From the NCBI GenBank assembly GCA_016808115.1, contig JAEQBH010003867.1, positions 558,001 through 622,000 on the forward strand: 64,000 nucleotides of DNA, given 5' to 3'. Shown in pieces: positions 47,041 to 58,731 of this stretch. Position numbers and translations under genes: made by a program. The notes beneath the pieces are model-generated. The model was given only the letters and a program-made list of their open reading frames with translations. It searched no databases and was not told the DNA's origin. Origin of the DNA: Tetrastigma voinierianum (lineage: Eukaryota; Streptophyta; Magnoliopsida; Vitales; Vitaceae). Position 1 is the stretch's first letter, and every line of letters starts with the position of its first letter.

Positions 47041-50000
47041 ACATTGCTAGTCCCTTAGCAATGAAAGAAAGAAAGAAAGAAAGAAAGAAAGAGCATACAA
47101 CGATAATAAAATAATGTTCACAAAAAATTATATTTCAAAAAGGTTGTGAATGAGTAATGCCTAACCCTAAGTAAGAATCATCAAAGTCGTGGCCCATTAA
47201 CTATCATGATGAGAATGAATGCCATACAAAATTGAGTATTAAAAGAGCTCCTTCGTGAATCAACCAAACTTTCTACCAAAAATCTAAGTGTTTATTTGAT
47301 TAGCTCTCAACAATAAACCCATTAAATCAAGGCCTCCCCAACCTAGCTATCGCCACAACCTAGCATGCCAAGCAACTAACCTAAATAGATCAGGACTCCA
47401 CTCTTATTCCAGCACAACTCTTTTGTGTCGTAGGTGCAAATGTGCGTCGAGGGATCGACCTCACCAAAGTCCATGTAACTGTGGATCTACCGATGACTTA
47501 ACCAATTAAGGCTTAGGGAACCAAGTCAAGGAGGATCTTTCGACCACTAACTCTTCAGTTTCACCTCGGACTCGAATGATTTCGAGCCTCCAAAGACCTA
47601 CAACTTGCTAAACTTCACCCATCCACCCGTAGCGAATACAAAGTCGGCGACTCCCAACCAAACAAGCGTTTAGGCACTGGCTTTGAAGGCTTTCGCCTTT
47701 ATACCCCCGGACCGTGCTCGGGTTTCAAGGCAAAGCGTTGCAATTTTTTCTTTTCTTTTTCTTTTCTTTTCACTTTTATTTATTTTATTTTGGAAGACAC
47801 ATCGCCTTTCTATTCATGGGGGGGGTCCTTAACCTATTGGTGGTCAATGAAACTAGGGTAGGTTATTGCAAGGCTTAGGAGGCTAGGCAGTTTTTCAGGT
47901 TATTGAAGAAACCTGATGTGCATTGTGTGTGGTTAGCTAAAGGTGGAAGAAAAAGGTTGAAAGCAGCAAGAATTCAACTAATCATCCACTCAATTAGGCA
48001 TGGAACCAATCTAACATCAATAGAATTGGACAAAGTTTCAATTTTTCAAACTATGAGCTAGGCAAAACACAAAAAAATTCTCAGCTTGCAAATGGGTCCA
48101 AATTTTGAAAGTAAGTTGTATAGTGATAACAAATTTTATAGAAAGGGAACCCATAAGCTACTGAACATCACAAATGGGCTGCCTCAAAATAGTAAATAAA
48201 ACATAACAGAAAACCACTTCCTTCTAACTCTCCCCAACCCAAACATCTCGGGCCATTCCAAAATGGGGTCTCTTGATTGAAAGAAGGAAGTGTTACCCCT
48301 TGATGAGATGTGATTGTTTTTGGATAGGATATCAAGAAGCTTTCCATCGACACCTTATTCACTCCGCTTGGGCTTCAAATGAAAAAGAAGAAGAAGCAGA
48401 GAAAAAGTGACCAATTGGAGCATTTTTGAAATTACACCTTCATAATAATTTCAAAAGTGTTCTTTCTGGCCATATTTGGATTCTAAACTCTCTAAGCTTT
48501 CCAACGATACCAAAAACGCCTAAAACGGAGTTCGGATGAAAAAGTTGAGCGAAATAAAAACAGGAGGCAAAATAATAGACGATAAAATTTTCGCATTATA
48601 GAGAAAATTACTATGATAGCCGAAAATATAAAATATATATTTTTGAAAAATAAAATAATTAATAAAAATAATAATAATAAAACGATTTTTTTAGAGACAT
48701 TTTTTTATATATATAAAAATAAAAATATTTAAAATTTTTTAATATAAAATAAAAATAAAAACAAACGTTTTTTTTAGAAATAAAATAAAAATAGAAATGT
48801 ATTTTTTCCCTTAGTTATTGTGCAATCGCTTTTGTCTTTAGTGGAGGCTATCCAGGCATTTTCTACCATAGCGAAATTCAACTTGCCCATTTCCGCTTAT
48901 AATCGCGAAAATTTCGCTATGGTTGCGAATCTCCGCCTCCTCCCCGCTACGGGGTTGCTACTTCTTCAATCCACTTTTCAAAATCTCACCAAATTCAAAA
49001 TTAACATGTGAAAATTAAGAAAAATTGCAAGTAAAAGTGAAAAATAATTTAAAAAAAGATTAACTTAAAATTAGTGAAAATCTTAAAAAAGAAAAATTAT
49101 AGAAATCCAAATAAAATAAAATAACATAAAATAAAAACAAGAAAAATTTAATTGTGTATGGGAGGATCATGGTCCCCCAAACCACTTCCTTAGGCCTTGA
49201 GGTCACTGAACTCATGAGCTTGTGGAATGCCGAGGTTCGGTGCTCCAAATCCGAACCAAAGACTAATCCATCAACCTGTGCCATGCGTATGTGCACCGCC
49301 ATCGCTTGATGTAGTGGCAAAGACTTGTATAGTGGCCACTAATTTCTTGAATTTTTGTAGGACATGCAATGGTCAATTGATGTGGCCTTTCCAAAGGTGC
49401 CCAGGTCAAGAAGCAGTGTGAAGGCGTGCATTACACTGCAAGGCTATTGGGGTCAAAAGGACTTTTGGGGCCTCTTCCCCGCTTCCTTCCATTACTTTCC
49501 CCCCTACTCAACAAGTAAGGATTTTTATTCTTTTTCCATGGCCCATATATTACATATAATCGCTGCATCCTACAAATTTCAGATCTCTCACGGGTTCTCC
49601 TTCAATCCTCTCCCGGTCGAAGCCGCAGCTTGAGCTTCTTAACCCAAAATAGTGTCAATGCACTTTTCCTCCGTATTCTCCTTCTCCGATGAATGAAACA
49701 TGGGCGTGCCTTGAAACGGGAGTAATGCAGTTATCAATTCTTATCCATTTCACTTTGAAGCCCATCTAATCTTCGTCCACGGAGTTCTCCATGCAGATGG
49801 ATTTTGGTCTAATTGGGTATCGAATTTCTTTTGTTCTTTCCAATAACACACCTACCGCCTTGTAAGGTCTAGAATCTACTCGCTTCAACTAGTGAGATTG
49901 GCTGTGCGGTCGAAAATGGTGACAAAGGAGGCATACCGTGGATGTGGAGAGTATGTTGGGGTAATGTAGGAGGTCAGATCAGTCCATTGGTCTCTATATT

Positions 50001-50348
50001 CCCTCATAGACCTACATGGGGTTTGGATTTCTCTCTCTACAGTCACGCGACCGCTGTTGAAGGCTCCTCGTAATCCCTAATCGACATGAATGCCTCTAGG
50101 CTCTCTTCCAATTAAATATTCACTATATTGTTCTCCCTCTTCCATTTGATCAGCGCCAATTTCTCCACTTAACCCATCGAACTCGCTTGCCTTTAGAAAT
50201 TTTAATCCATCGAAATGATCTTAAAGAACTTTTTTTTTTTTTTTGAAATGAAAAAAAAATTGACAATGAAATATAAAAGAAATTCACCAAAACTTGTGAT
50301 GAGGATCACAAGTGTTCCACAACTCTGCCAAATGCACTTGTGGCACTA
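47041..50348 (-). other. K1 internal non-coding region
   Basis: About 3.3 kb without recognisable gag-pol. It contains (GAAA)n at 47061-47092, an 8-G run at 47818-47825, a very AT-rich stretch at 48620-48800, scattered GCGAAATTTCGC-like words at 48585-48620 and 48868-48935, and a T-run at 50229-50246. Bases 47050-48240 match K2 at 62190-63330. Near the primer site (49900-50350) the minus strand has a leader-like part. No domain was found in frames of up to 89 codons. Confidence 0.6.
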
Positions 50349-50364
50349 TCCCCTAACGGCGCCA
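50349..50364 (-). other. Primer-binding site of K1
   Basis: The minus strand reads TGGCGCCGTTAGGGGA two bases after the LTR end. It resembles the tRNA-Asp-type site TGGCGCCGTCGCCGGGG. Confidence 0.75.
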
Positions 50365-50366
50365 TT

Positions 50367-51842
50367 TGATTCGCGCACGCAGGTGATCCTGAATCAACAA
50401 AATTTATATCCCATTCTTCCTCCCATCGCGTAGTCAAGCTACCGCAAAGATAGCTGCTCAGGGTCGAACACGGGATGTGTATTTTCATCTTACAAATGAT
50501 TTGTATCATGGTTCAAAATGGTGAGGCTTTCATTTGGATTTTTGATTAAGATTGAAAAGTGGGTGTTGCTAATACCAGTTAACTCAAAATGAATTTAAAA
50601 CAAGGTGTAGAATGGAGACCTTGAAGGCTCAATACTAGGATTGATAAATGAGGTTATAAAGGTGTCCTCGTTATTTCTCAGATTAGGCAACAGATATATA
50701 GTCAGCAAATAAAACCATCTTTGTTTAACTTTAAAACTAACCCTTAAAATCACTCCTTATTTGAGCCAGCATTTATCGAGCATCTAATGTCCCAACAGCT
50801 TGAAAATACATCATTTAACCTAATTTCGTGGCCTCGTGAATGACATTTCCTCCAATGAATGTCACAGATCTACCATTAAGAATACACTGAACCCTAAAGC
50901 ATGCCAAGTATTGACCAAAGGAAATACATTAAATAGCATTAAACCTTAGTTTGGAAAGTTTGGAACACATAAATGCAGTACCTGCTTCATTTAAAACAGA
51001 GGAACACCTACAAACCACCATTAACCAACCTAGCAACCCTCCTCTTCAAGGTTTTGAGGCTTAGCCAAACATCCTTGAGTTGTCATCCTTAAAGGGGTGT
51101 GTTTGGCAACCAATAAAATGAGAGAAAGAGGAGAGAGAAGAGAGAAAACTGGAACAAAAGTGAAAAGTCATGGGATTGAAAGTTAGCAAAATTCTCAGTG
51201 GTTAAGAATTCTGTCCATAAGGTGGCTTATATAGCCTTTACAAGATGTGTGAAATACCAAACAACTAAACAATATGATTACAATGAGGGAAAATGGGAAT
51301 TACACAAACCCGTCGTTTGATCACAAAAGAGGGGCAGCAATTTCGGGCTTATGCACAAAGTGAATTTCGCTATCATAGCTAAAATTGCGTGTGCATAGCG
51401 AAATTTGAATTCGCTATGCACAGATCTTCGCCATGATAGCGAAATTTTGCTATCATAGCGAAATATGGTATAAGCGAAAATTCCGCCAGATCGCGAAATT
51501 TCGCTGGCGCCATAGCTTAAAATCACTGCTCCTCCCGTGATTCCTTCCGCACCACCTAGCCGCACTACTTCCTTTTCAGCTTGACATTTCTTCATTCCGG
51601 CTCGATGAAATCGCCGAGAATTCATACGAACTCAGCTTAAAATATCATAATTATGATGCCAAGCTTGAAATGATGTTGAGGCCCACAAACTCACAAACGC
51701 CAAAAACAAATCTCAACAAAATCGTGAGGTACTAATCGGACCTGCACATGTCAATCGGCTTATTTAATATGATTAGTATTCAAAAAGCACTCAAAACCTA
51801 TCTTAAATAGGACTCAAAATAGCACTTTTTGGGTACTAATCA
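50367..51842 (-). mobile_element. 5' LTR of K1
   Basis: 1476 bases, minus-strand start TGATTAGTACCCAAAAAGTG at 51842. TATA-like box CTATATAAG (minus) at 51226-51234. A rich inverted-word array at 51355-51530 lies 130-300 bases upstream of the TATA. Moderately diverged from the 3' LTR, so the insertion is not recent. Confidence 0.87.
51355..51530 (-). promoter_or_regulatory. TTCGCTAT/ATAGCGAA array in K1 5' LTR
   Basis: About nine words in 175 bases: TTTCGCTATCATAGC, GCATAGCGAAATT, TTCGCTATGCA, TTCGCCATGATAGCGAAA, TTTGCTATCATAGCGAAA, ATCGCGAAATTTCGC and others. Several pairs form perfect or near-perfect stems on their own. Confidence 0.7.
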
Positions 51843-51847
51843 ACATG

Positions 51848-52201
51848 CTAAGTAGAAAATTAAGATTCCTTTTCTAGTCTAACTAGTAGTGCATAAGCCA
51901 ACCACAAATAGACATCACATCCTGAATTAATACGTTCATTCTTTTGAACCCCCTAAGGTTATGCTCTAACCCAAGTGTTCATCTTTTCCTATATACACTC
52001 TATCATGTATATAATTCACGTGATGCGTGAACAATACCATCACATAGTACAAACATGAAATGCATAATGAATGTAATGTCTAACCTCCCATCAAGCCTTA
52101 GTAATCACATACCTATGCTCGGCTGGGTCGACATCGTGTAACACAATGAATATAATGACCTAGACCCATATTCATCAAGCCCTAGGTATTCGTATGCCTA
52201 A
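51848..52201 (-). other. Leader of element J
   Basis: About 350 bases between J's primer site and the K1 insertion point. The first 25 bases after the primer site match the leader of H at 60839-60858 (GCGA.TACCTAG). No ORF. Confidence 0.6.
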
Positions 52202-52213
52202 GCTCTGATACCA
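52202..52213 (-). other. Primer-binding site of J (tRNA-iMet)
   Basis: The minus strand reads TGGTATCAGAGC three bases after the LTR end, the classical initiator-methionine primer site. Confidence 0.9.
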
Positions 52214-52216
52214 AAC

Positions 52217-54590
52217 TGTGACACCCCAAAATCCGAGGGTCCTTTGATCATCCATCAACTCGTGGAATACCTATGGATATCATATAGCTCGATATCACAC
52301 CGTTGTGTCCCATTTACCAGGACCCATTTATCCATATTCTTACAAAACATGTAAGGATATACATACACTAAAAATAGTTCACATCATTTTAATTACAATT
52401 CTTTTAAACCAAAAATACATGTCAAGCCTGGGTTGTCTAATAGATTTTACAAAAAGAATCATCAAAGCCACATGTCGACTTTCTTTACTCTCATGGCTTC
52501 GGATGAGAACCGCCCACCGGCGCTTGTCTCGCACTTGAAATGTTTTTCTCATATAGGGTGAGCCATGCCCAGTAGAGAATAATTCCTACAGAGGCTACTC
52601 CCCACCTAAGTGCACATACAATGTTCACAACACATTTCACACCACAATTCCAACAAGATTATGCAATCCTAGGTTGAAACTCTACTTGTCATGAAATGAG
52701 ATGAGACTCACCCATGCACCATGTCCTGAGTCATTATCGACTCCCACCACAACAGTAATGCAAATATGATAAAATCCGCCATTGATGAATGACATCCAAT
52801 GATCATTTTGAAAAAAAACTGGATTCTGTTTATAAGCCAAACCTTTTTCGATGTCATATATCGAATGACCATTTCATTTTAAAAACCATGTGTTTTTTTG
52901 TGGGTAGCGAATTTCGGGGTCCTATCACAGGCTTCGCATGCCTTCCAACACTTTTACAGGCTTTCACCATTGAGGATCATGTCTAACCACAACTACCGGG
53001 TCTTTCACTCGAGGGGGTATCTATCCTTGCTTGCTATCACCCGACATGAGTTTTCCGTTTCATGCAACCATGCCATTTTGTTGGACTTCGTCCAATGACA
53101 CCAAGCCCACCCCTTTATCACCCAATGTGGTGATTTATTTCAACCATGCACTCACACCCATGAAATGTGATGTTTCCTATGCATATGCAATGTGATGCAC
53201 CATTGCATGTCTATACTATGTCACATATATGATGAATGCTATTTGGACAACTCTACTCATCATGAACAATTATATCAATAAGCATATAATGTCCATACAA
53301 TACTTCATTCATGTCAATATATCCTGCACTCATATATCAACATCAACATACAACATGTCATTCCATATTACGTAACAACACCCTCACAATCAAGCCAAGT
53401 GATGGCCATTTTCACATCACATGTCAATACAAAAGAACAATCGGTGCAACAATCAAATTTTCAGTAAATATGTGAGCACCAAATGCCATCCACTGGCATA
53501 TGCTCAGATTCTAGACTTAAAGAGATTTCCATAGAGTCCAAGAACATGCAAATTAGAGTTCGGATGAGAAAGATATGACTGTTTAAAGTTGGAGGCTTAA
53601 AGGTGTGCAGGGGCTACACAATTACGCCAAACCCATGCAATTGCGTACTTGAGGGCTGCAATTTTGAAGCCCAACCACGCAATAGCGTGCTCGAGAACAT
53701 TATGGGTAGCTATTGTACACTAAATTTTTCCCCAAAACAACTCCTTAAACATGCCCTAACCCCATCCCAAGTAAAACCACAAAACCGGCCACAAAACCGT
53801 CCGAATTAAAGCCACATAACATGGCAAAAAAACTGTCCTAAACTCAGCCCAAAATCAACTTCAAAACAATCCCAATTCAGCCCGAAGGTAGGAATAAAAC
53901 CAAAATAGGAAGAATCCCCACCTCTTGAAACATAATAAAAATCGTAGGAAGCCTCAAAACACTTTCTAACCTGAAATCTTTGAATTCCCCAAATCTCCTT
54001 CTTAGGATCTTTGGTGAAATCCCTCTTTTTCCGTACCTATGCATAGCCCTCGTCGAGGTGAAGAACTTTATCTCTAGGCTCGACGACTTCCGACCGACGA
54101 AACCTCGTGAATCGCCGAAGAAAATCTTGGCTTCTCTCATTCTCTCTCTCTTCTCTCTCTCTCTCTAATGTTTCAAAAATATGATTTTGGGAGATATTTT
54201 CCCAAAAATCAGATTTTTTTTCCTATTAATTCCATGGCTCACGTTGCACCGCGTGACCAACTTGTTCAGATCCGTTTTCACCTCGAAACAATTTATTTTG
54301 TCTTGGTTCAAGTTCAAATTATCTTATATGAACTTTCTTTAAATTATTACCCAACTTTCAAAATTTTCAAAATTTCTGCTTTTGCCTAACAAGGACTGGT
54401 CGCCCGAAAAACGTACTCCTAACTATCTCTAACCCCATGAAATTAGCCCCAAGTAACTAGATTTCTCGTGAGATGAATATAACTGAGGTCCTGCTTTCTT
54501 CATCCGAGATCTGTAATATTTAGTACTCAGAAGAAGAATTTTCGTTTTGCCATTTTTTTTAAAAAATTCAAATTTACCTAAGTTTTGGCA
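52217..54590 (-). mobile_element. 5' LTR of J
   Basis: 2374 bases, plus-strand left end TGTGACACCCCAAAATCC. It matches the truncated 3' LTR (41024-42790) and, in opposite orientation, LTR H (55675-57240 and 60130-60823). The right end is fixed by the ATAAT target duplication and by similarity to the start of H (GGTAAATTTGAATTTTT). Palindromic words (CGCAATTGCG, CGCAATAGCG) lie at 53605-53690. Confidence 0.85.
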
Positions 54591-54595
54591 ATAAT

Positions 54596-54970
54596 TCAAC
54601 TTGAAATGATTGAAGGAAGGCAGCAACGTCTTAAGCACCATGTTATTTTTTGTTTCAGATTGCCCGATCTTTTTGATCATATGATCTCTCACTGGAGTAC
54701 CTTTGGCCATTCTAGTGTTCATTATCTCCTTCATTACCATCATGAATGATTTTACTTTGAACTCCAAAAATCTCCTGAAGACTCAGCAACATTGCAATTT
54801 GAGGTACTATGGATTGATGTTAATTTTGCAAAGACTTTACTGAGAAAAGCTAAGATATACATTCTCACTTTCTTATCATCCTTCCTCCATGCCTCATAGT
54901 CAACTCTCTCTTTTGGTGTTAAGCTCTCTATGGGAGGTACATGAAGTGGCTCTAAGGTCACCCAAATTAT
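54596..54970 (-). pseudogene. Ty1/copia gag of element L
   Basis: Minus-strand gag of the copia UBN2 type in two overlapping frames. 54752-54961 has 'VPPIESLTPKERVDYEAWRK' and 'DDKKVRMYILAFLS'; the family has a similar 'W...D.KA..YIL.SM'. 54596-54750 has 'MKEIMNTRMAKGTPVRDHMI' and 'NNMVLKTLLPSFNHFKLNY', very typical of this gag. The gene stops at the J insertion and resumes at 41023 with the C-terminal part and zinc knuckle. Confidence 0.8.
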
Positions 54971-55674
54971 ACCCTCACAAGTTAAGAATGTTTAGATTTC
55001 TCTTTCAACTCACATAGTTGGTTTCATCTAACATGTTGTTTGAAAGGATTGATGCTAATGGATTGAAGACAAACATATTTATTCTTAGAATCAAATTGGT
55101 GTTTGTTAGTAAGTGTTCATTACTAGCATAAGACATGTATAATTATATATACAATATGTAGTAATGGTATATAATATAACACTCAAAATTACACACATCA
55201 GTACAAGATAAATTAATTTCTACGAGAACTTGCTATCCTACTTTAGGCAAGTCTATCTTCTCAAAGTTAATAAGATATATAATCTAATCAATCCTAAGGT
55301 CACTTATCCTTAGACTAGGTGATTGACTTACCCTTTACACTTTGGCCTCTTGAGAAAATAAAAAATGACTATTTTAGATAGTTTATTATTTTCTTCAAGT
55401 TAAGTGTATGCACCACCTATCTTAGTTTCAATATTTCAATTAAAGAGCCCCAACTTTAGGTTGGTTACTCCCATTAAAGTATTTATTAACTAACCATAAG
55501 GGAGTCTCTTAACTAGAATCTTCACATTTGTCCAACTTTAGGTTGATCAAAACATGAATCCTAAAGCCCTTTCATTGGAAAGTCACAGGCTTGTTAAACC
55601 TTATCCCACTTAATTATTTTAAAACTTGAGTGTTTTGAAGTTTATGCCATAGTCGAGTTATTCTTGTAAAACCC
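54971..55674 (-). other. Upstream region of copia element L
   Basis: AT-rich non-coding DNA before the gag start. It may hold the leader and 5' LTR of L, but I could not place an LTR end or a tRNA-iMet primer site. It contains repeated text (AACTTTAGGTTG at 55451-55462 and 55537-55548). It ends where LTR H starts. Confidence 0.4.
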
Positions 55675-57259
55675 GGGTAAATTTGAATTTTTCCGAAAAA
55701 GGGAAAAATGGTAAATTGCCAAGAAGTATAGGCTACAAGCCTGAAAATTTCTAGATTAGATTTATGAAATTGGATTTCCCACCGTTGGATTCATCTCACG
55801 AAATCTAGTTACCTAGACGATTTTTCGACCGAGCTAGTCGACTCTCATGGCTGGGCAATGGGGTGGCTAGTCGAATTTCAAAATGGGATTTGTAGAAAAT
55901 CTCGAAAGTTGAGAACAAATTAACTAAAGTTCATATAGAATAATTCTGAACTTGAACCTGGAAGAAGTAAATCGCTTTGGGGATGTAAATCTCTAATTAC
56001 CATTTAACATGTGGCGCGACGTGAGCCACTCACTTAAACTTAAGTGAGGGACTTGGGACAAAAGATCCCATTATGTTTTTTCTATTAGAAACCGTGAGAG
56101 AGGAGAAAGGGAGAGAAAAGAGAGAGCTTCAAGCTTCTCTCTTCGATTTACGGAGTTCCAAATGGATTTCACGAGCTAAGGAACAAAAGTCATCAGATCG
56201 ATTTAGGTACGCGTACATACTGGAAATGAGGGATTTCATCGAAGATCCAAAGGAGAAGATTTTAGGAAATCAAAGATTTCGGGCTAGGGAGGCTTCCTAC
56301 CCATGTTTCTACACATCAAGAGGTAGAGATTCTTCGTACCTTGGTTAATTTTCCACCTTTGGGCTGAGAAAAAGGAAATTTTCAGTTTTAAGCAATCTAT
56401 CTGGGGTGAAGGAAAATGGATTTTCGAAAGCTGGGTAAGTGATGTTCTTCGCCTGTAAAGGCATGAACTTCCCATGAAGATTGTCTCTTGCCTATGGGCG
56501 GGTGGTTCACCCAGCGAACCCGAGAGCAAATTAGATGTGGGACCCCTCGCCGCCTAGGCGTAATGAGGGCTTCACTCTGTGCGAGCCCAGAGTTCCCCGC
56601 GTGCATCAGCCGGGCTACCGCTTTGAAGCCGATGTGTGGCTTGCTCAGCCTGGTCACATAGCTTGCTTTGGGGGCTATCGTGGGCGGTTTTATGAGCTTG
56701 CTATATGCCACAATGGGTTTGGTGATTGAGAGTGTTATTACTTGCCTTTGTAATAACATGTGTGGTTGTGTTGACTTGATGAAATGTTAATATGTGTGCT
56801 CTTATGTATTAAGTATCGAATGAAAGTTTGTTTCAAATTATATACGTATATAATTGTCTAGGATACAAGGTAAATTGTATGGTTTATATTGTCCATGACA
56901 TTCATTACATGTGGATATGACATTAACTTGCAATGGCACATTGTATTGCATATGCACAGAACATTGCATTTCATGGGCGTTGGTGCATGTCAGGATCAAA
57001 CACCAAATCGTGATTTGATGAGCAGCAGATCGTTGGACTAAGTCCAACATAGTCGCATGGTTGCATGAAACATAAAACTTGTGTCGGGTAATAGCAAGAA
57101 GGGCTAGACACTCCCTCGGGTGAATGACAAGGACTGGTTTATTACACTTAGACGGTGAAAGTCCAAAAAGTGTAGATGGTGCAAGAGTCGACGCTGGACT
57201 CCAAAATTCGCTACCTACAAAAACACTATGGTTTGGTATATAAAATGTTAACTGAGGAA
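55675..57259 (+). mobile_element. LTR H, left part (Tekay/Del-like)
   Basis: Plus-strand LTR of the same family as J. It starts TGTAAAACCCGGGTAAATTT. Bases 57030-57240 match the reverse complement of 41700-41890 ('CTTGTGTCGGGTAATAGCAAG'). It contains GCCGCCTAGGCGT at 56548-56560, a family-specific palindromic word. It is interrupted near 57258 by LTR I and resumes near 60130. Confidence 0.75.
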
Positions 57260-57429
57260 TCTAATGAGTCCTAAACTCATCTATTTTTAATCCATTTTTT
57301 TGCATATTTCTAGAAGTTTATGATTCATTTTAATGCTGAATTATGGAATATTGACCAACTTTGTGTTTTACAGGTTTTAAATGAAAAAGAGACAAGTCCA
57401 ACAAGAAAAGCAAAAAAATTGGCCAAGTC

Positions 57430-58535
57430 AGAAATGTCGTGACATAGTTTCAGAATGTCGTGACATAATCTCAATAGAACTAGTAGAAGCTATGTCGCAA
57501 CAAAGATCAAGCTGAACTAAATCTAGAAACAAAGATCGTCGCGACATCTCACAACTCTGTCGCGACATTGATCAAGGCAAATTGTAGTGGAACTTTGTCA
57601 CGACATTTCACAACTTTGTCACAACATAAAGAACTGAAGATAGCAGAAAAGCTTTGTCGCGACAAAAGACAACTATGTCGTGACACAAAATTCAGAGTCA
57701 ACACTGAAAGACAAGAAGGCTTTGTCTTGACAGAGAAGTTCTATGTCGTGACAAACACAACATAAGGTTGAGGCAAATTTTGTCACGACAAAGACATCAT
57801 TGTTGTGACAAAAGTTGACAAGAATTACAAGAAGAATGTTGCAACGCATAAATTTATGTCAAACAATGAAGAATCATAGAGATCTTTGTCACGATAAAGA
57901 AAATTATGTCATGAAAATGGAAGAGAAACGAGACAAGCTTAAGAAAATTCAATGCTTTGCAACAAATAGTCTAGCAACCAAAAAAGATCAAAGAAGGAAA
58001 TATGTCGTGACATCTTCAGAGTTTGTCGCAACATAGAGTTTAGTCTCAGCAATGGAAGACAACAAGACTATGTCGTGACAAAGAAAAGTTATGTCGCGAC
58101 AACAATAACATGCAACTATGAGAAAATCTGTCACGAAAAAAGAAAGTATTGTTGTGAAAAAAGGTAGAGAAGAACCTCAGAGAGAATGTTACAACATAGC
58201 AAAGAATGTCGCGATAAAGTGGAAGAGCTGAAGGTAAAAATATTTGTTGGGATAAAGAAATTTATGTCGCGACATTTTTCAGGAACAACAAAGAATGACA
58301 AGTTGGTTGCAACAAAGTTTTTATGTCGCGACATAAGACACTCATGTCGTGACAATCACTAGACAACTTCAGCAAAACTATGTTGCGACATTGTCAAATT
58401 ATGTCATGACAGAATCCAAGAAGAAAGCACAAAATTATATTGCGACAGAAACTGCAAGCCACGACAAGAGCTGGGGAACAAAGATGACAATTATGTCGAG
58501 ACATGATTTTCTATGTCGCGACAAAGCAACCAATT
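57430..58535 (+). promoter_or_regulatory. TGTCGCGACA array in LTR I
   Basis: About 35-40 copies of TGTCGCGACA or one- to two-base variants in 1.1 kb, often as A/T-TATGTCGTGACAAAG. Typical spacing is 20-40 bases with AG-rich filler. Perfect copies occur near 57559, 57651, 58093, 58266, 58325 and 58511. Common variants are TGTCGTGACA, TGTCACGACA and TGTCGCAACA. The array ends about 70 bases before the TATA-like box at 58601. Confidence 0.85.
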
Positions 58536-58668
58536 ATTAGGCCATAATTTTTTAGGGATCCACAATTTCAGCCTTGAAGTGCGGCCTATCATTTGAAAAT
58601 CTATAAATAGAAGCATCTAGGGTATCGTATAAGAACACAAACCAGAACTCGGGTAGCTAGAGACTCCT

Positions 58669-58670
<2 letters not shown>

Positions 58671-58729
<59 letters not shown>

Positions 58730-58731
58730 TT
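58671..58731. repeat. (TA)25 microsatellite plus T-run
   Basis: Fifty bases of uninterrupted TA followed by 11 T, in the presumed transcribed leader of LTR I about 60 bases after the TATA-like box. Confidence 0.95.

Larger units (their letters stand above)
45658..51842 (-). mobile_element. Element K1: non-autonomous LTR element, target duplication ACATG
   Basis: Complete 6185-base element on the minus strand: 5' LTR 50367-51842, primer site, about 3.3 kb internal DNA without gag or pol, polypurine tract and 3' LTR 45658-47025. It is flanked by perfect ACATG repeats (45653-45657 and 51843-51847). Both LTRs begin TGATTAG and end in AATCA or equivalent in element orientation. The tRNA-Asp-type primer site and LTR sequence relate it to the F/E Athila-like group, so it would depend on enzymes of an autonomous relative. 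Confidence 0.9.
41024..54590 (-). mobile_element. Element J: chromovirus-like Ty3 element, target duplication ATAAT
   Basis: A minus-strand element whose 5' LTR (52217-54590), iMet-type primer site, leader, gag, protease part, RT, RNase H and truncated 3' LTR (41024-42790) lie in order. It is flanked by perfect ATAAT repeats (41019-41023 and 54591-54595). K1 is nested inside (45658-51842), so J itself is about 7.4 kb. The flanks on both sides are parts of the same copia element L, which confirms the boundaries. RT is closest to Tekay/Del-type chromoviruses by motif. Confidence 0.88.

Noticed and set aside
51278..51625. 115-codon minus-strand frame in the K1 LTR
   Set aside because: It spans the hairpin array and is not conserved in the 3' LTR of the same element.
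41024..54590. Endogenous pararetrovirus in place of an LTR element
   Set aside because: LTRs with target duplications, an iMet primer site and chromovirus-like gag/RT identify a Ty3 retrotransposon; no movement protein or viral coat motif was seen.
56397..56759. 120-codon minus-strand frame in LTR H
   Set aside because: It lies inside an LTR, opposite to transcription, and the related LTR of J lacks an equivalent open frame.
57430..58535. CRISPR-like repeat-spacer array
   Set aside because: The repeats are 10-base palindromes with irregular AG-rich spacing inside a plant LTR; there are no cas genes and no uniform repeat length.
58671..58720. (TA)25 as a replication origin or promoter TATA
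   Set aside because: It is a plain microsatellite downstream of a better placed TATA-like box at 58601.
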